Of a stretch of 64,000 nt of DNA, positions 34,560 to 43,592 are shown in pieces. Origin of the DNA: an uncultured Acidimicrobiales bacterium (GTDB lineage: Bacteria; Actinomycetota; Acidimicrobiia; Acidimicrobiales; Bin134); the NCBI GenBank assembly GCA_951813325.1, contig OX638350.1:2957954-3021953 (forward strand), read 5' to 3'. The notes beneath the pieces were generated by a model. The model was not told the DNA's origin and did no database searches. It worked only from the letters and a program-made list of their open reading frames with translations. The position numbers and the translations under genes were made by a program. The stretch's first letter is position 1; each line of letters opens with the position of its first letter.

Positions 34560-36299
34560 ATGAGCACCGATCACCGCCCCTCCGATCCCATTGCGCTGGA
34601 GGTGGTGAAGAACGCCTTGGCGGCCATCGCCGAGGAGATGGGGCTGACCACGGTGCGATCGGCCTACTCGTCGGTGGTCAAAGAGGGTGGCGACTCCACC
34701 GCCGCGGTTTTCGACCACCAGGGCCAGTTCATCGCCCAGTCGATGGGCGCGCCGCTCATGCATCTGTCCAGCCTGCGCCCGTCGCTACGCTCCCTGCTCG
34801 ACGACTTCCCGCCCGACTCGATGGCCGACGGCGACGTGTACGCCTCCAACGATCCGTACCGGGGCGGCATCCACTCCAACGACGTAATGGTGTTCCGCCC
34901 GGTGTTCATCGACGAAACCCTGGCGTTCTTCGCCTGCGCCCTGCTGCACGTGGCCGATCTGGGCGGCATGGCCGCCGGCGGGCTGCCGGCCAATGCCACC
35001 GACATGTTCCAGGAAGGCCTGACACTGCCCCCGGTGCCGCTGGCCAAAGCCGGGGAGCCCAATCAGCCGATGCTGGATGTGATCGCGGCCAACAGCCGCA
35101 CTCCGGAGAAGGTGCTGGGCGACATTCGGGCCATGATTGCCGCCACCAATCTGGGGGCCGACCGACTGGCCGACCTCGCGGCCCGCTACGGGCTAGGCCG
35201 GCTGCACCAGATCACCGACGAGCTGTTGGACTACACCGAGCGCCGCACCCGGGCGGGCATCGAAGCACTGGCCGACGGCACCTACACCGGCTCGTTCATC
35301 ATCGACGACGACGGCGTGAACCCCGATGCCGACCACGAAGTGCAGGTCGCTCTCACCGTTAGCGGCTCGACCATCACCGCCGATTTCGAGGGAACCTCAC
35401 CCCAAGCGCCGGGGCCGATCAACGCCGCGGTATCTCAGACCACCTCCGGGGTGCTGTTCGCGGTCCGCTGCCTGTTGGCCCCCGACATCCCCGTCAACGA
35501 TGGCGCCTTCCGCCCCTTGGAGCTGCGACTGCCTCAGGGCACACTGGTGAACCCCAACCCGCCCGCCGCGCTCAACGCCCGCATGGCCACAGTCATGGCG
35601 GTGGTGGAGGCCATGTTGGGGGCGTTCTCCCAACTCGACCCGGCCCGGGCGGTGGCTGCCTCCTGCAACGTCCACGTGTACATCATGAACGGCACCGGGA
35701 CCGACGGCCGTCCATGGGCGTTCATGGACCCCCAGTTCGGCGGCTCGGGCGCCCGCTCCGACCGCGACGGCGTAGACGTGACCGGACCATTGGTGTTGGG
35801 CGCCGGCGGGGCGTTCCACACCGTGGAGGCCTACGAGCAGGAGCACCCGGTGCGCTTTGAGCGCTTCGAACTGTGGACCGACTCGGGAGGGCCGGGCAAG
35901 TGGCGGGGCGGTGCCGGGGCGCGCCGCGACATCCGCATTCTGACCGACGGCCAATTCACCGGGCGCGCCACTGACCGCTGCCGTCGCCCACCCCCAGGCA
36001 TCTACGGGGGCTCTTCTGGCGCGGGAGGAGGCTGGGTGCTCAACCAGGGAACTCCCGACGAACAGGCGCTGCCGGCCAAGGTCACCGCCCACACCCTGCG
36101 AGCCGGAGACATGATCACCATGCTCACCTCCGCTGGCGGGGGCTTCGGCGACCCGTTCGAACGCGACCCTGAGCTGGTGGCCGCCGATGTGCGAGACGGC
36201 CGGGTGTCACCTGAAGCCGCCCGACGGGATTACGGGGTGGTAGTCCTTGAAAACGGGGAGGTGGACCCTGAAGCCACGGTGGCGTTGAGAAGCCGGTGA
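34560..36299 (+). CDS. hyuB: Hydantoinase B/oxoprolinase-family subunit
   Basis: 579 residues. IALEVVKNALAAIAEEMGLT, VYASNDPYRGGIHSNDVMVF and LPPVPLAKAG match HyuB; GGSGARSDRDGVDVT and a C-terminal GGGFGDPFERDPELVA are family marks. With HyuA it forms an ATP-dependent N-methylhydantoinase, acetone/acetophenone carboxylase-like or oxoprolinase-type enzyme. Its stop overlaps the HyuA GTG by 4 bases. The order B then A is common outside the classical hydantoin operons. Confidence 0.88.
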   Translation: MSTDHRPSDPIALEVVKNALAAIAEEMGLTTVRSAYSSVVKEGGDSTAAVFDHQGQFIAQSMGAPLMHLSSLRPSLRSLLDDFPPDSMADGDVYASNDPYRGGIHSNDVMVFRPVFIDETLAFFACALLHVADLGGMAAGGLPANATDMFQEGLTLPPVPLAKAGEPNQPMLDVIAANSRTPEKVLGDIRAMIAATNLGADRLADLAARYGLGRLHQITDELLDYTERRTRAGIEALADGTYTGSFIIDDDGVNPDADHEVQVALTVSGSTITADFEGTSPQAPGPINAAVSQTTSGVLFAVRCLLAPDIPVNDGAFRPLELRLPQGTLVNPNPPAALNARMATVMAVVEAMLGAFSQLDPARAVAASCNVHVYIMNGTGTDGRPWAFMDPQFGGSGARSDRDGVDVTGPLVLGAGGAFHTVEAYEQEHPVRFERFELWTDSGGPGKWRGGAGARRDIRILTDGQFTGRATDRCRRPPPGIYGGSSGAGGGWVLNQGTPDEQALPAKVTAHTLRAGDMITMLTSAGGGFGDPFERDPELVAADVRDGRVSPEAARRDYGVVVLENGEVDPEATVALRSR

Positions 36300-38362
36300 C
36301 CGTCGCCCTGGGCATCGACATCGGCGGGACGTTCACCGACGTGGTGGTGATCGACCGCACCGACGGCAGCATCTGCACGGCCAAGGTGCTCACCACCCCC
36401 GACGACCCCGCGGCCGGGGTGCTTGCCGGGATTGCCGAGCTTTTGGCCGAAGCCGGGCGCGACCCAGACGAGGTGTCCCAAGCGGTCCACGCCACCACCT
36501 TGGCCGCCAACCTTATCTTGGAGCGCAAGGGGGGCCCGGTGGCCTACGTCACCACCGCCGGGTTCGGCGACATCTTGATCATCGGCAACGAGCGCAAAGG
36601 CGATGCCGAGAAGTACGACCTCTTCTACACCAAACAGGCACCCATCGTCCCCCGGCGACGCACTGTGGACGTGGTGGAGCGGACAGGGGCTGACGGCTCG
36701 GTGGTGGTGCCGCTCGACGTCGAGCAAGCCCGCACGTCGCTGGCCGATCTACTGGCCCACGAGGCGGTGGAGGCAGTCGCGGTCTGCTTCCTCCACTCCT
36801 ACGCCAACGGGGACCACGAGCGCCAGGTGGCCGATCTCATCGCTGAGCTGGACCCCGATCTCTACGTGGCGGTGTCCAGCGAGGTGTGGCCTGAGTACCG
36901 GGAGCTGCCCCGGGCGTGCACCACGGTTATGTCGGCCTATGTGGGCCCCACCGTCACCCGCTACATCGCCCGGCTGGACGACGAGCTGGCCCGCCAGGGC
37001 ATCGGCGCCCGATTGCAGATCATGGGCTCGTCGGGCGGGATCATCTCGGCCGCCACCGTGGCCCGCCGACCGGTGCAACTGGTGGAGTCGGGACCGGCCG
37101 CCGGGGTGATGGCCGCCGCCCACATCGGCCGCCTCAGCGGCATCGGCAACCTGATCTCCTTCGACATGGGGGGCACCACCGCCAAAGCCGGGCTGGTGCG
37201 AGACGGCCGGGCGGCCATCGCCCACGAGTTCTATGTGGGGGGCACGGCGTCATCGGGCGTGAAGCAGGTCAACACCGGCTATCCCATCAAGATCCCGGTG
37301 ATCGATCTGGCCGAGGTGGGCGCCGGCGGCGGATCGATTGCCTATCTGGACAACGGCGGCGCATTGCGGGTGGGGCCGGATTCCGCCGGGGCCGAGCCGG
37401 GGCCGGCCTGCTACGGCCGGGGCGGCACCCAGCCCACCGTGACCGACGCCGATCTGGTGCTGGGCTACCTGAACCCGGACTTCTTCCTCGGGGGCCGCAT
37501 GGCCATCCGGGCCGATCGGGCCCATGGCGCGGTGGCCGGGCTGGCCGAGCCCATGGGGCTGACCCCGGAGGAAGCCGCCGCCGGAGTGTACGAGGTGGTC
37601 AACGCCACCATGGCCGCCGCGGTGCGGGTGGTGACCCTGGAGCGGGGCATCGACCCCCGGGATTTCACCCTGCTGGCCTCGGGCGGCGCAGCCGGGGTGC
37701 ATGTGGCCCGCTTGGCCGAGGAATTCGACATCGCCGCGGTGGTCATTCCGGCCCACCCCGGTGTGGGCTCGGCGGTGGGCCTGCTGGCTTCCGACGTGGT
37801 GACCGACCATGTCCGCACTCAGGTGTTCGACTCTGTTGGCATCGATGCCAGCGTTATCGAGGCCATCTACGCCGAGCTGGAAGCGGTGGCCGTCGCCGAG
37901 ATCGGCGCGGAGGGGTTCGCCGCCGACGAGATCGTGCTCGAGCGCGAGGCCGACGTCCGCTACCGCCACCAAGCCCACGAGCTGACCGTCCCTCTGCACG
38001 ACTGCGACTTGGACGGGGCGGCTACGGCCTTCGGCGATCTCTACGAACAGCTCTACGGCATCCGCCAAGCCGACCCGGTGGAGTTCGTCAACTACCGGGT
38101 GAGGGTCATCGGGCCAGTCCCGAAACCCGACTGGTCAACCGACCAAGTAGCGGTCCAACCGCCTGTGCCCCTCTCCTACCGACCCGCCTGGTTCGACGGC
38201 ACAATGGCCGACACCCCCGTCTACCGCCGCCACACGCTCCTGCCCGGTCCCACTATCGCCGGCCCCGCCATCATCGAAGAGATCTCCTCCACCGTGGTCG
38301 TCCCCGAAGGCTGGACCGCATCAACCGACCGCTGGCTCAGCCTGGTACTGCGACCCGGCTAG
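36296..38362 (+). CDS. hyuA: Hydantoinase A/oxoprolinase-family ATPase subunit
   Basis: 688 residues from GTG. VALGIDIGGTFTDVVVIDRT binds phosphate as in the ASKHA fold, HATTLAANLILERKG and ISFDMGGTTAKAGLV follow, and metal-site DLAEVGAGGGSIAYLD is conserved. ATP-activates the substrate carbonyl for hydrolysis or carboxylation together with HyuB. Which ring or ketone it takes cannot be read from sequence. Convergent with the P450 gene: their stop codons overlap in one CTAG. Confidence 0.9.
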   Translation: MTVALGIDIGGTFTDVVVIDRTDGSICTAKVLTTPDDPAAGVLAGIAELLAEAGRDPDEVSQAVHATTLAANLILERKGGPVAYVTTAGFGDILIIGNERKGDAEKYDLFYTKQAPIVPRRRTVDVVERTGADGSVVVPLDVEQARTSLADLLAHEAVEAVAVCFLHSYANGDHERQVADLIAELDPDLYVAVSSEVWPEYRELPRACTTVMSAYVGPTVTRYIARLDDELARQGIGARLQIMGSSGGIISAATVARRPVQLVESGPAAGVMAAAHIGRLSGIGNLISFDMGGTTAKAGLVRDGRAAIAHEFYVGGTASSGVKQVNTGYPIKIPVIDLAEVGAGGGSIAYLDNGGALRVGPDSAGAEPGPACYGRGGTQPTVTDADLVLGYLNPDFFLGGRMAIRADRAHGAVAGLAEPMGLTPEEAAAGVYEVVNATMAAAVRVVTLERGIDPRDFTLLASGGAAGVHVARLAEEFDIAAVVIPAHPGVGSAVGLLASDVVTDHVRTQVFDSVGIDASVIEAIYAELEAVAVAEIGAEGFAADEIVLEREADVRYRHQAHELTVPLHDCDLDGAATAFGDLYEQLYGIRQADPVEFVNYRVRVIGPVPKPDWSTDQVAVQPPVPLSYRPAWFDGTMADTPVYRRHTLLPGPTIAGPAIIEEISSTVVVPEGWTASTDRWLSLVLRPG

Positions 38363-39585
38363 TTCCAGCGGACGTGGAGGTGTTCGTGGCCGTGGAGCAC
38401 CAGGGTGGGGCGATACACCGGTGCGGGCTTGTCGGCATCCAGTTCCAGGGTGGGGAACCGCTGAATCAGAGCGTCTATCGCTGCGATGGCCTCGGCTCGG
38501 GCCAGCGATGAGCCCAGGCAGTAGTAAGCGCCCAGGCCGAAGCCGTTGTGCTGGCTGGCGTCGCGGGTGAGATCCAGCCGGTCGGGCTCGGGGAACGCCT
38601 CGGGGTCCCGGTTGCACGCCCCCAACATGACCACGCACAGATCGCCCTGGGGGAAAGTTTGGCCGGCCACCTCCACATCGGCGGCCAGCACCCGGTGGTT
38701 GATCTGTACTGAGCTGTCGTAGCGCAGGAGTTCCTCGAAGCCGTCGTCGATCATCTCGGGGGCAGCCTGCAACTGCTCCAGCTCGCCGGGGTTCTCCAAC
38801 AGCGCCTTGGTGGCGTTGCCGATGATGTCGGCGGTGGTCTCGTGGCCGGCTTGGAGCAGGATTATGCAGGTGGGGACGATCTCCTGGTCGGTGAGCGGCC
38901 CCCGCTCGTCTTCCACGGTGACCAGCTTGGTCATCAGGTCGTCGCCGGGGTTGGCCCGGCGCTCGGCGGCCAGCTGGGTGAAGTAGTCGGTGAACCCCCG
39001 CACGGCCTTCTCCCCGTTGGCGATCATCTCGTCGCTGAGCGCGGCGATGTCGCCCCGGCGGGCAAAGTCCCACATCCACTGCTCGATGTCGGGAATTTCG
39101 CTGCGGGAGATGCCCAGCATCTCGCAGATCACATGCACCGGCAGCGGGTAGGCGAACTGGCTCACCACGTCCATGTGGCCGTCGTCGGCCACCGCGTCGA
39201 GCAGGCCGGTCACCACTTCGTTGATGACCGGCTTGATCTTCTCCACTGCTCGGGGGGTGAAGACCCGGGCCACCATGGAGCGAATGCGCTGGTGGTCGGG
39301 CGGGTCCAGCCACAGCAGCATCCGCTTCATCATGTCGTAGTACTCGGTGCCCCCCGCTCCCACGTTGTACATCTCAGTGGTGCGCCGGTCGCTGATGGCC
39401 TTGGGGTTTCGCAGGAGTTGCTCGGCGTCGGCGTGGCGGGTGAACACCCACGCCTCGTGCAGGATGGCGTTGTGGGTCTTGTGGATGGGGGCGGCCTCCC
39501 GAAGGGCGTGGTAGTGGGGGTAGAGGTTTCCCCGCGTCTCCGGGTCGATGATGTCGGCGATGATCTGCTCGGGATCGGCGCTCAT
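38359..39585 (-). CDS. Cytochrome P450
   Basis: 408 residues. I-helix CIILLQAGHETTADIIGN, ExxR in FEELLRYD and the heme loop FGLGAYYCLGSSLARAE (Cys at about 356). Soluble class I bacterial enzyme needing ferredoxin and reductase; none is encoded nearby. The ATG at 39585 overlaps the stop of the upstream molybdenum-hydroxylase gene (ATGA), so the two are coupled and may act on the same compound. An upstream in-frame ATG at 39642 is less likely. Confidence 0.92.
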   Translation of the reverse strand: MSADPEQIIADIIDPETRGNLYPHYHALREAAPIHKTHNAILHEAWVFTRHADAEQLLRNPKAISDRRTTEMYNVGAGGTEYYDMMKRMLLWLDPPDHQRIRSMVARVFTPRAVEKIKPVINEVVTGLLDAVADDGHMDVVSQFAYPLPVHVICEMLGISRSEIPDIEQWMWDFARRGDIAALSDEMIANGEKAVRGFTDYFTQLAAERRANPGDDLMTKLVTVEDERGPLTDQEIVPTCIILLQAGHETTADIIGNATKALLENPGELEQLQAAPEMIDDGFEELLRYDSSVQINHRVLAADVEVAGQTFPQGDLCVVMLGACNRDPEAFPEPDRLDLTRDASQHNGFGLGAYYCLGSSLARAEAIAAIDALIQRFPTLELDADKPAPVYRPTLVLHGHEHLHVRWN

Positions 39586-41861
39586 AGTGAGGGCCAAGTT
39601 ATGCCTGGAGGGAGACCGCCCGCCGACTGGATGGCCTGCCACACCCTCTCGGGGGTCAGCGGCAGGTCGATGTGGCGGATGCCAAGGTCGCTCAGCGCGT
39701 CGATCACTGCGTTCTGCACCGCGGGGGTGGCGCCGATGGTGGCGGCCTCGCCGATGCCCTTCACTCCCAGGGGGTTGAGGTGGGTGGGGGTGATGGTGCT
39801 GTCCACGGTGAAATCGCAGTACTCGGCCGCCGACGGCATGGCGTAGTCGGCCAGGCCGGTGGTGAGCGGGTTGCCGTCGGCGTCGTACACCACGTGCTCG
39901 TACAGCGCTTGGCCGATGCCCGAGGCCACCCCGCCGTGCTGCTGACCGGCCACGATCAGCGGATTGAGCAGATTGCCGGCGTCGTCAACGGCCACGAAGC
40001 GCAATAGGTTGACCATGCCGGTCTCGGTGTCCACCTCCACCACGCAGATGTGGGTGCCGAAGGGGAAGGTGGCGCCGTCGGTGGTGTGGTCGAGCTCGAC
40101 CCGCAGCGGCTCATCGGATGCCGCGGCCACTTCGGACCACTCCACCGAAGCGCTGGGCACTCCGGCCACCCCCAAACGGCCCTCGTCGGTGACCACGATG
40201 TCGTCAGCGCTGGCCTCCAGCAGCTCTGCCGCCCGCTGCCGGGCGATGGCCAGCACTTCCAAGGAGGCGGCATGTATGGCGCTGCCCCCGAGCTGGGCGC
40301 TGCGCGATCCGCCGGTGCCGCTGCCCCGGGCCACCAGCGCGGTGTCGGACTGCACGAAGGCGATGCGATCCATGTCGATACCCAGCCGGTCGGCCACGAT
40401 CATGGTGAACGCGGTCTCGTGGCCCTGCCCATGCGAGGACGTGCCCACCGACACGGTGGCCGACCCGTCGGGGTGAACCTCCACAGTGGCGTGTTCCTCC
40501 TGGCCGGTAGGGGCGGTGACCTCCACGTAACTCGACAGCCCGATTCCCAGCCTTATGGGATCGCCCGCGGCTCGGCCGGCAGCTTGCTCGGCTCGCAGCT
40601 CCTCATAGCCAACCAACTCGCAAGCCCGGTCCAGAGCCTTCTCGTACTCGCCAGTGTCGTATGCCCCACCAGTGGGGGTCACCAGCGGGAAGCTCTCAGG
40701 GGCCAAGAAGTTGCGGCGGCGGAACTCCACCGGGTCGATATCCAACTCGGCCGCGGCCAGGTCGGCCATTCGCTCGATGGTGAGGGTGGCCTGGGGACGA
40801 CCCGCTCCCCGGAATGCCCCCAGCGGCGCCCGGTTGGTAGCGGCCAGGCCGTAGTCGAACTGCACCTGCTGGATGCCGTACACGCCAGACGCCATCACCC
40901 GGGTGATCATGGGGAGGATGCCGCCCAGGCCGGGGTAGGCCCCGGCATCCACCAACGCCACTACCTCCAGCGACACCATGCGGCCTTCGTCGGTCACCCC
41001 CAGTCGGGCGTAGTGGACTTGGTCGCGGGCCTGCATGGAGATGAGGTTCTCGGCCCGAGTCTCGCTCCACACCACCGGGCGGCCCAGTTGGCGGGCAGCG
41101 GCGGCCACCGCCACATGCTCCACCCGCCATCCGCCCTTGGCCCCAAAGCCGCCCCCCACCCACGGAGCGATCACCCGCACCTCGTCGGCTTCCAGACCCA
41201 GCGACTCCGCAATGCCCGCCCGAGTGTTGTGGGCCCCCTGGGTAGAAACCCACAAGGTGAGCTGATCTCCAGTTGGATCGGCGAGCACAGCGTCGGTTTC
41301 CATCGGCACCACCGCCATCCGGTTGTGGACGATGCGGCCAGCGATGATCCGGTCGGCCCCGTCGTGCAGACCTTCCACCGGGTCGAAAGTCCGAATCATC
41401 GAGTCCGATCCCCGGTCGGGGAACAGCACCGCCTCGCCGTTGGCTATCGCGGCCTCGGCGTCCATCGACGCCGGCAGCGGCTCGTAGTCGACCACGATTA
41501 GATCGGCCGCGTCCTGGGCTACGGCCAGAGTTTCGGCCACCACCATGGCCACCGGCTCACCCACAAAACGGACCCGATTACCGGCCAGCGGTCCCCGCGA
41601 GAAGTGGGGATCGAGGGGAAATCGGGGCTTCACCTGATCCACGCCGATGGTGGAGGCCGTGTGCACCGCAGCCACGCCCGGCCGCTCCGCCGCTGCACCC
41701 ACATCGACTTCTTGGATGATGCCGTGGGCCACCGGAGAGCGCACGAAATAAGCCGTCAGCAGCCCGTCAGGCCGCATATCGCCGGTGTAGAGACCCTCGC
41801 CCGTGAGCAGGGTGCCGTCCTCCCGGCGGATAACTTCGGTACCCAAGATCGACCCAGCCAT
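39582..41861 (-). CDS. Xanthine dehydrogenase-type molybdopterin-binding subunit
   Basis: 759 residues. Domain 1 (EVIRREDGTLLTGEGLYTGD, RSPVAHGIIQEVD, GEPVAMVVAETLAVAQDAAD) and the Mo-domain (WVGGGFGAKGG, GAFRGAGRPQA, SHGQGHETAFTMIVADRLGI, GVKGIGEAATIGATPAVQNA with catalytic Glu) are complete. Hydroxylates heterocycles or aldehydes with water as the oxygen source. The FAD and 2Fe-2S subunits normally beside it are missing, so it must use partners encoded elsewhere. A CATAAT 9 bases before the ATG could serve a leaderless transcript. Confidence 0.9.
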   Translation of the reverse strand: MAGSILGTEVIRREDGTLLTGEGLYTGDMRPDGLLTAYFVRSPVAHGIIQEVDVGAAAERPGVAAVHTASTIGVDQVKPRFPLDPHFSRGPLAGNRVRFVGEPVAMVVAETLAVAQDAADLIVVDYEPLPASMDAEAAIANGEAVLFPDRGSDSMIRTFDPVEGLHDGADRIIAGRIVHNRMAVVPMETDAVLADPTGDQLTLWVSTQGAHNTRAGIAESLGLEADEVRVIAPWVGGGFGAKGGWRVEHVAVAAAARQLGRPVVWSETRAENLISMQARDQVHYARLGVTDEGRMVSLEVVALVDAGAYPGLGGILPMITRVMASGVYGIQQVQFDYGLAATNRAPLGAFRGAGRPQATLTIERMADLAAAELDIDPVEFRRRNFLAPESFPLVTPTGGAYDTGEYEKALDRACELVGYEELRAEQAAGRAAGDPIRLGIGLSSYVEVTAPTGQEEHATVEVHPDGSATVSVGTSSHGQGHETAFTMIVADRLGIDMDRIAFVQSDTALVARGSGTGGSRSAQLGGSAIHAASLEVLAIARQRAAELLEASADDIVVTDEGRLGVAGVPSASVEWSEVAAASDEPLRVELDHTTDGATFPFGTHICVVEVDTETGMVNLLRFVAVDDAGNLLNPLIVAGQQHGGVASGIGQALYEHVVYDADGNPLTTGLADYAMPSAAEYCDFTVDSTITPTHLNPLGVKGIGEAATIGATPAVQNAVIDALSDLGIRHIDLPLTPERVWQAIQSAGGLPPGITWPSL

Positions 41862-42201
41862 AGGGTGCCAATTATGGGAGGTCTTTCAGCAGGAACTGTC
41901 ACCGTAACTTCATACTCTCTCCGCATGGCATCAGACCCTCAGCCCCGCGATGTCCCGCCTCGCCATCCGAAATAGCAGGTAGCCCAGGCAGTGGAAAGAG
42001 CTCTGCGGGCTGGCTGGCGCCTCAAGAAAGGCAGGCCACGGGGCCACGTGTGGGGTTTCTTGCTCTGTCCGCAAGCTGATCGAAGCGGTTGTCGAATCAG
42101 CGTCTTCTCGACACCGAGGAATCCCCATGATCACGCAACAACCATTCGGTCCGACGTGGCGAGCTGCCCGCACGACCAGACCGCAAGGGGTGAAGATTAG
42201 A
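41862..42201. other. Non-coding spacer
   Basis: About 340 bases between the divergent molybdenum subunit and a small ORF. No gene with support; it must carry the divergent promoters, but only the CATAAT next to the molybdenum gene stands out. Confidence 0.4.
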
Positions 42202-42471
42202 ATGCCTGCGATGATTGAATTCCGGTTCACACTAGAGGTTGTTGGGCCGAGCGGCCAGGACGATGACTTCGCCGAGTGGGTCGCTGTCCAGACCGGGGCC
42301 ACCGGACATGCCAGTCGAGACGAACGCCATTACATTCACTTCGCCCAGTCTGCGGATTCTCTGGACGACGCAGTAAGGAGCGCAGTCGATTCGTTGAAAG
42401 AATGGGACGGGTTGGACATCCTCTCGTTCCAAGCCGCCTGCTCAAACACAGGAATCCTGGCCCGCACCTAG
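42202..42471 (+). CDS. Small hypothetical protein
   Basis: 89 residues from ATG at 42202 (another ATG at 42211). Reads as a compact alpha/beta protein: IEFRFTLEVVGPSGQDDDFA, EWVAVQTG, HYIHFAQSADSLDDAVRSAV, LKEWDGLDILSFQAAC. It has the length and feel of a small toxin-antitoxin or regulatory protein, but I recognise no family. 29 bases upstream of the isochorismatase-like gene. Confidence 0.5.
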   Translation: MPAMIEFRFTLEVVGPSGQDDDFAEWVAVQTGATGHASRDERHYIHFAQSADSLDDAVRSAVDSLKEWDGLDILSFQAACSNTGILART

Positions 42472-42500
42472 TTGGGGTGGGCACACAAGGCAAAGCAGAT

Positions 42501-43115
42501 ATGGAACTGCGTGAAGTGGTCAACCCGGCGACCACTGCGTTGGTGCTTCAGGAGTGCCAGAACGGGGTGATCGGGGAGCTTTCGGCCCTGCCCGCGCTGG
42601 CTGAGGCCGCTAAGACCGGGTTGATTCCCAATGTGGCGGCTTTGGCGGCCGCAGCCCGGGCCGCTGGCGTGCGGGTGATCCATTGCACGGCCCAGCACCG
42701 GGCCGACGGATGGGGCGGCAATCGCAATGCCCGCTTGTTCCGGGCCATGCCCAAGATGCCGGTGCAGCTTCATGTGGGCACTCCGGCGGTGGAGGTGGTG
42801 CCCGAGATCGGGGTGGCCGACGCCGATGTTGTGCTGCCCCGCCACCACGGCCTGTCGCCGTTCGAGGGCACCGAGCTCGACTCGCTGCTGCGCAACGAGG
42901 GCATTGGCACCATCGTGGCCGTGGGGGTGTCGGTGAATGTGGCCATCATCAACCTGACTTTCGACGCCGTCAACGCCGGCTACACAGTGGTGATCCCCCG
43001 CGACGCCGTGGCCGGCACTCCGACCGCATACGTGGACGCCGTGTTCGAGCACACCCTCAGCATCGTCGCCACCATCACCACCACCGACGACGTGGTCAGC
43101 GCCTGGACGGGATAG
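42501..43115 (+). CDS. Isochorismatase-like protein lacking the catalytic Cys
   Basis: 204 residues. The fold is clear: TALVLQECQNGVIGE, VRVIHCTAQHRADGWG, FRAMPK and GIGTIVAVGVSVNVAIINLT. In cysteine hydrolases of this family the first Asp sits where Glu/Gln is here, and the nucleophile Cys lies in GVxxxxCV, which is GVSVNVAI here. So it either works without a thiol nucleophile or is a non-catalytic relative. Convergent with the cytochrome c gene, 3 bases apart. Confidence 0.8.
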   Translation: MELREVVNPATTALVLQECQNGVIGELSALPALAEAAKTGLIPNVAALAAAARAAGVRVIHCTAQHRADGWGGNRNARLFRAMPKMPVQLHVGTPAVEVVPEIGVADADVVLPRHHGLSPFEGTELDSLLRNEGIGTIVAVGVSVNVAIINLTFDAVNAGYTVVIPRDAVAGTPTAYVDAVFEHTLSIVATITTTDDVVSAWTG

Positions 43116-43118
43116 CAG

Positions 43119-43592
43119 TCAGCCCAAGCCGCCTCTCACGTAGGCCACCACGGCAGCGATCTCAGGGTCGGTGAGCTTGGAACCGAACTCGGGCATCTCA
43201 CCGAGTCCGTCACGCACTATTGCCTCCATGGCCTCAGCCGAGGAGTACTTCTCCAAGACTTCGCCGGGGCGGATGTCGGGGCCGACGATGCCGCTGCCGT
43301 CGACGGCGTGGCACCCCACGCAGCGCATCAAGTAGACGCTCCTGCCGATGGTGGACGACTCAACGGTCTGTGGCTCAACTGGACCTTGGAATTCCATGGT
43401 TTCAGAAACCTCAGGGCAGGGGACTTCCAAGCCGCCTTGGGCTTCGTCCACGCAAGTGGAGGCCGGAGGAGGAGGGGTTGTTTCCACAGGGTCCGGCCCT
43501 CCGCTACATCCCGCTACCACCACTAGTGCGAATAGGCCGCCCACCAACAGGGCACCAATCGCCCTCCCCCGATGGAGACGGAGCAGGTTCAA
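43119..43592 (-). CDS. Lipoprotein mono-heme cytochrome c
   Basis: 157 residues. Signal peptide with lipobox ALVVVAGC (Cys29), a Pro/Thr-rich linker, heme motif CVGCH (91-95) and a C-terminal GEMPEFGSKLTDPEIAAVVA with the likely Met ligand. An exported electron carrier anchored on the outer face of the membrane. The TTG start overlaps the upstream P450 stop (TTGA), so it is translationally coupled to that P450 although they act in different compartments. Confidence 0.87.
   Translation of the reverse strand: MNLLRLHRGRAIGALLVGGLFALVVVAGCSGGPDPVETTPPPPASTCVDEAQGGLEVPCPEVSETMEFQGPVEPQTVESSTIGRSVYLMRCVGCHAVDGSGIVGPDIRPGEVLEKYSSAEAMEAIVRDGLGEMPEFGSKLTDPEIAAVVAYVRGGLG

Noticed and set aside
41931..42302. 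Leftward 123-codon ORF in the spacer after the molybdenum subunit
   Set aside because: Overlaps the better supported small rightward ORF, lacks a ribosome site and shows no recognisable motif.
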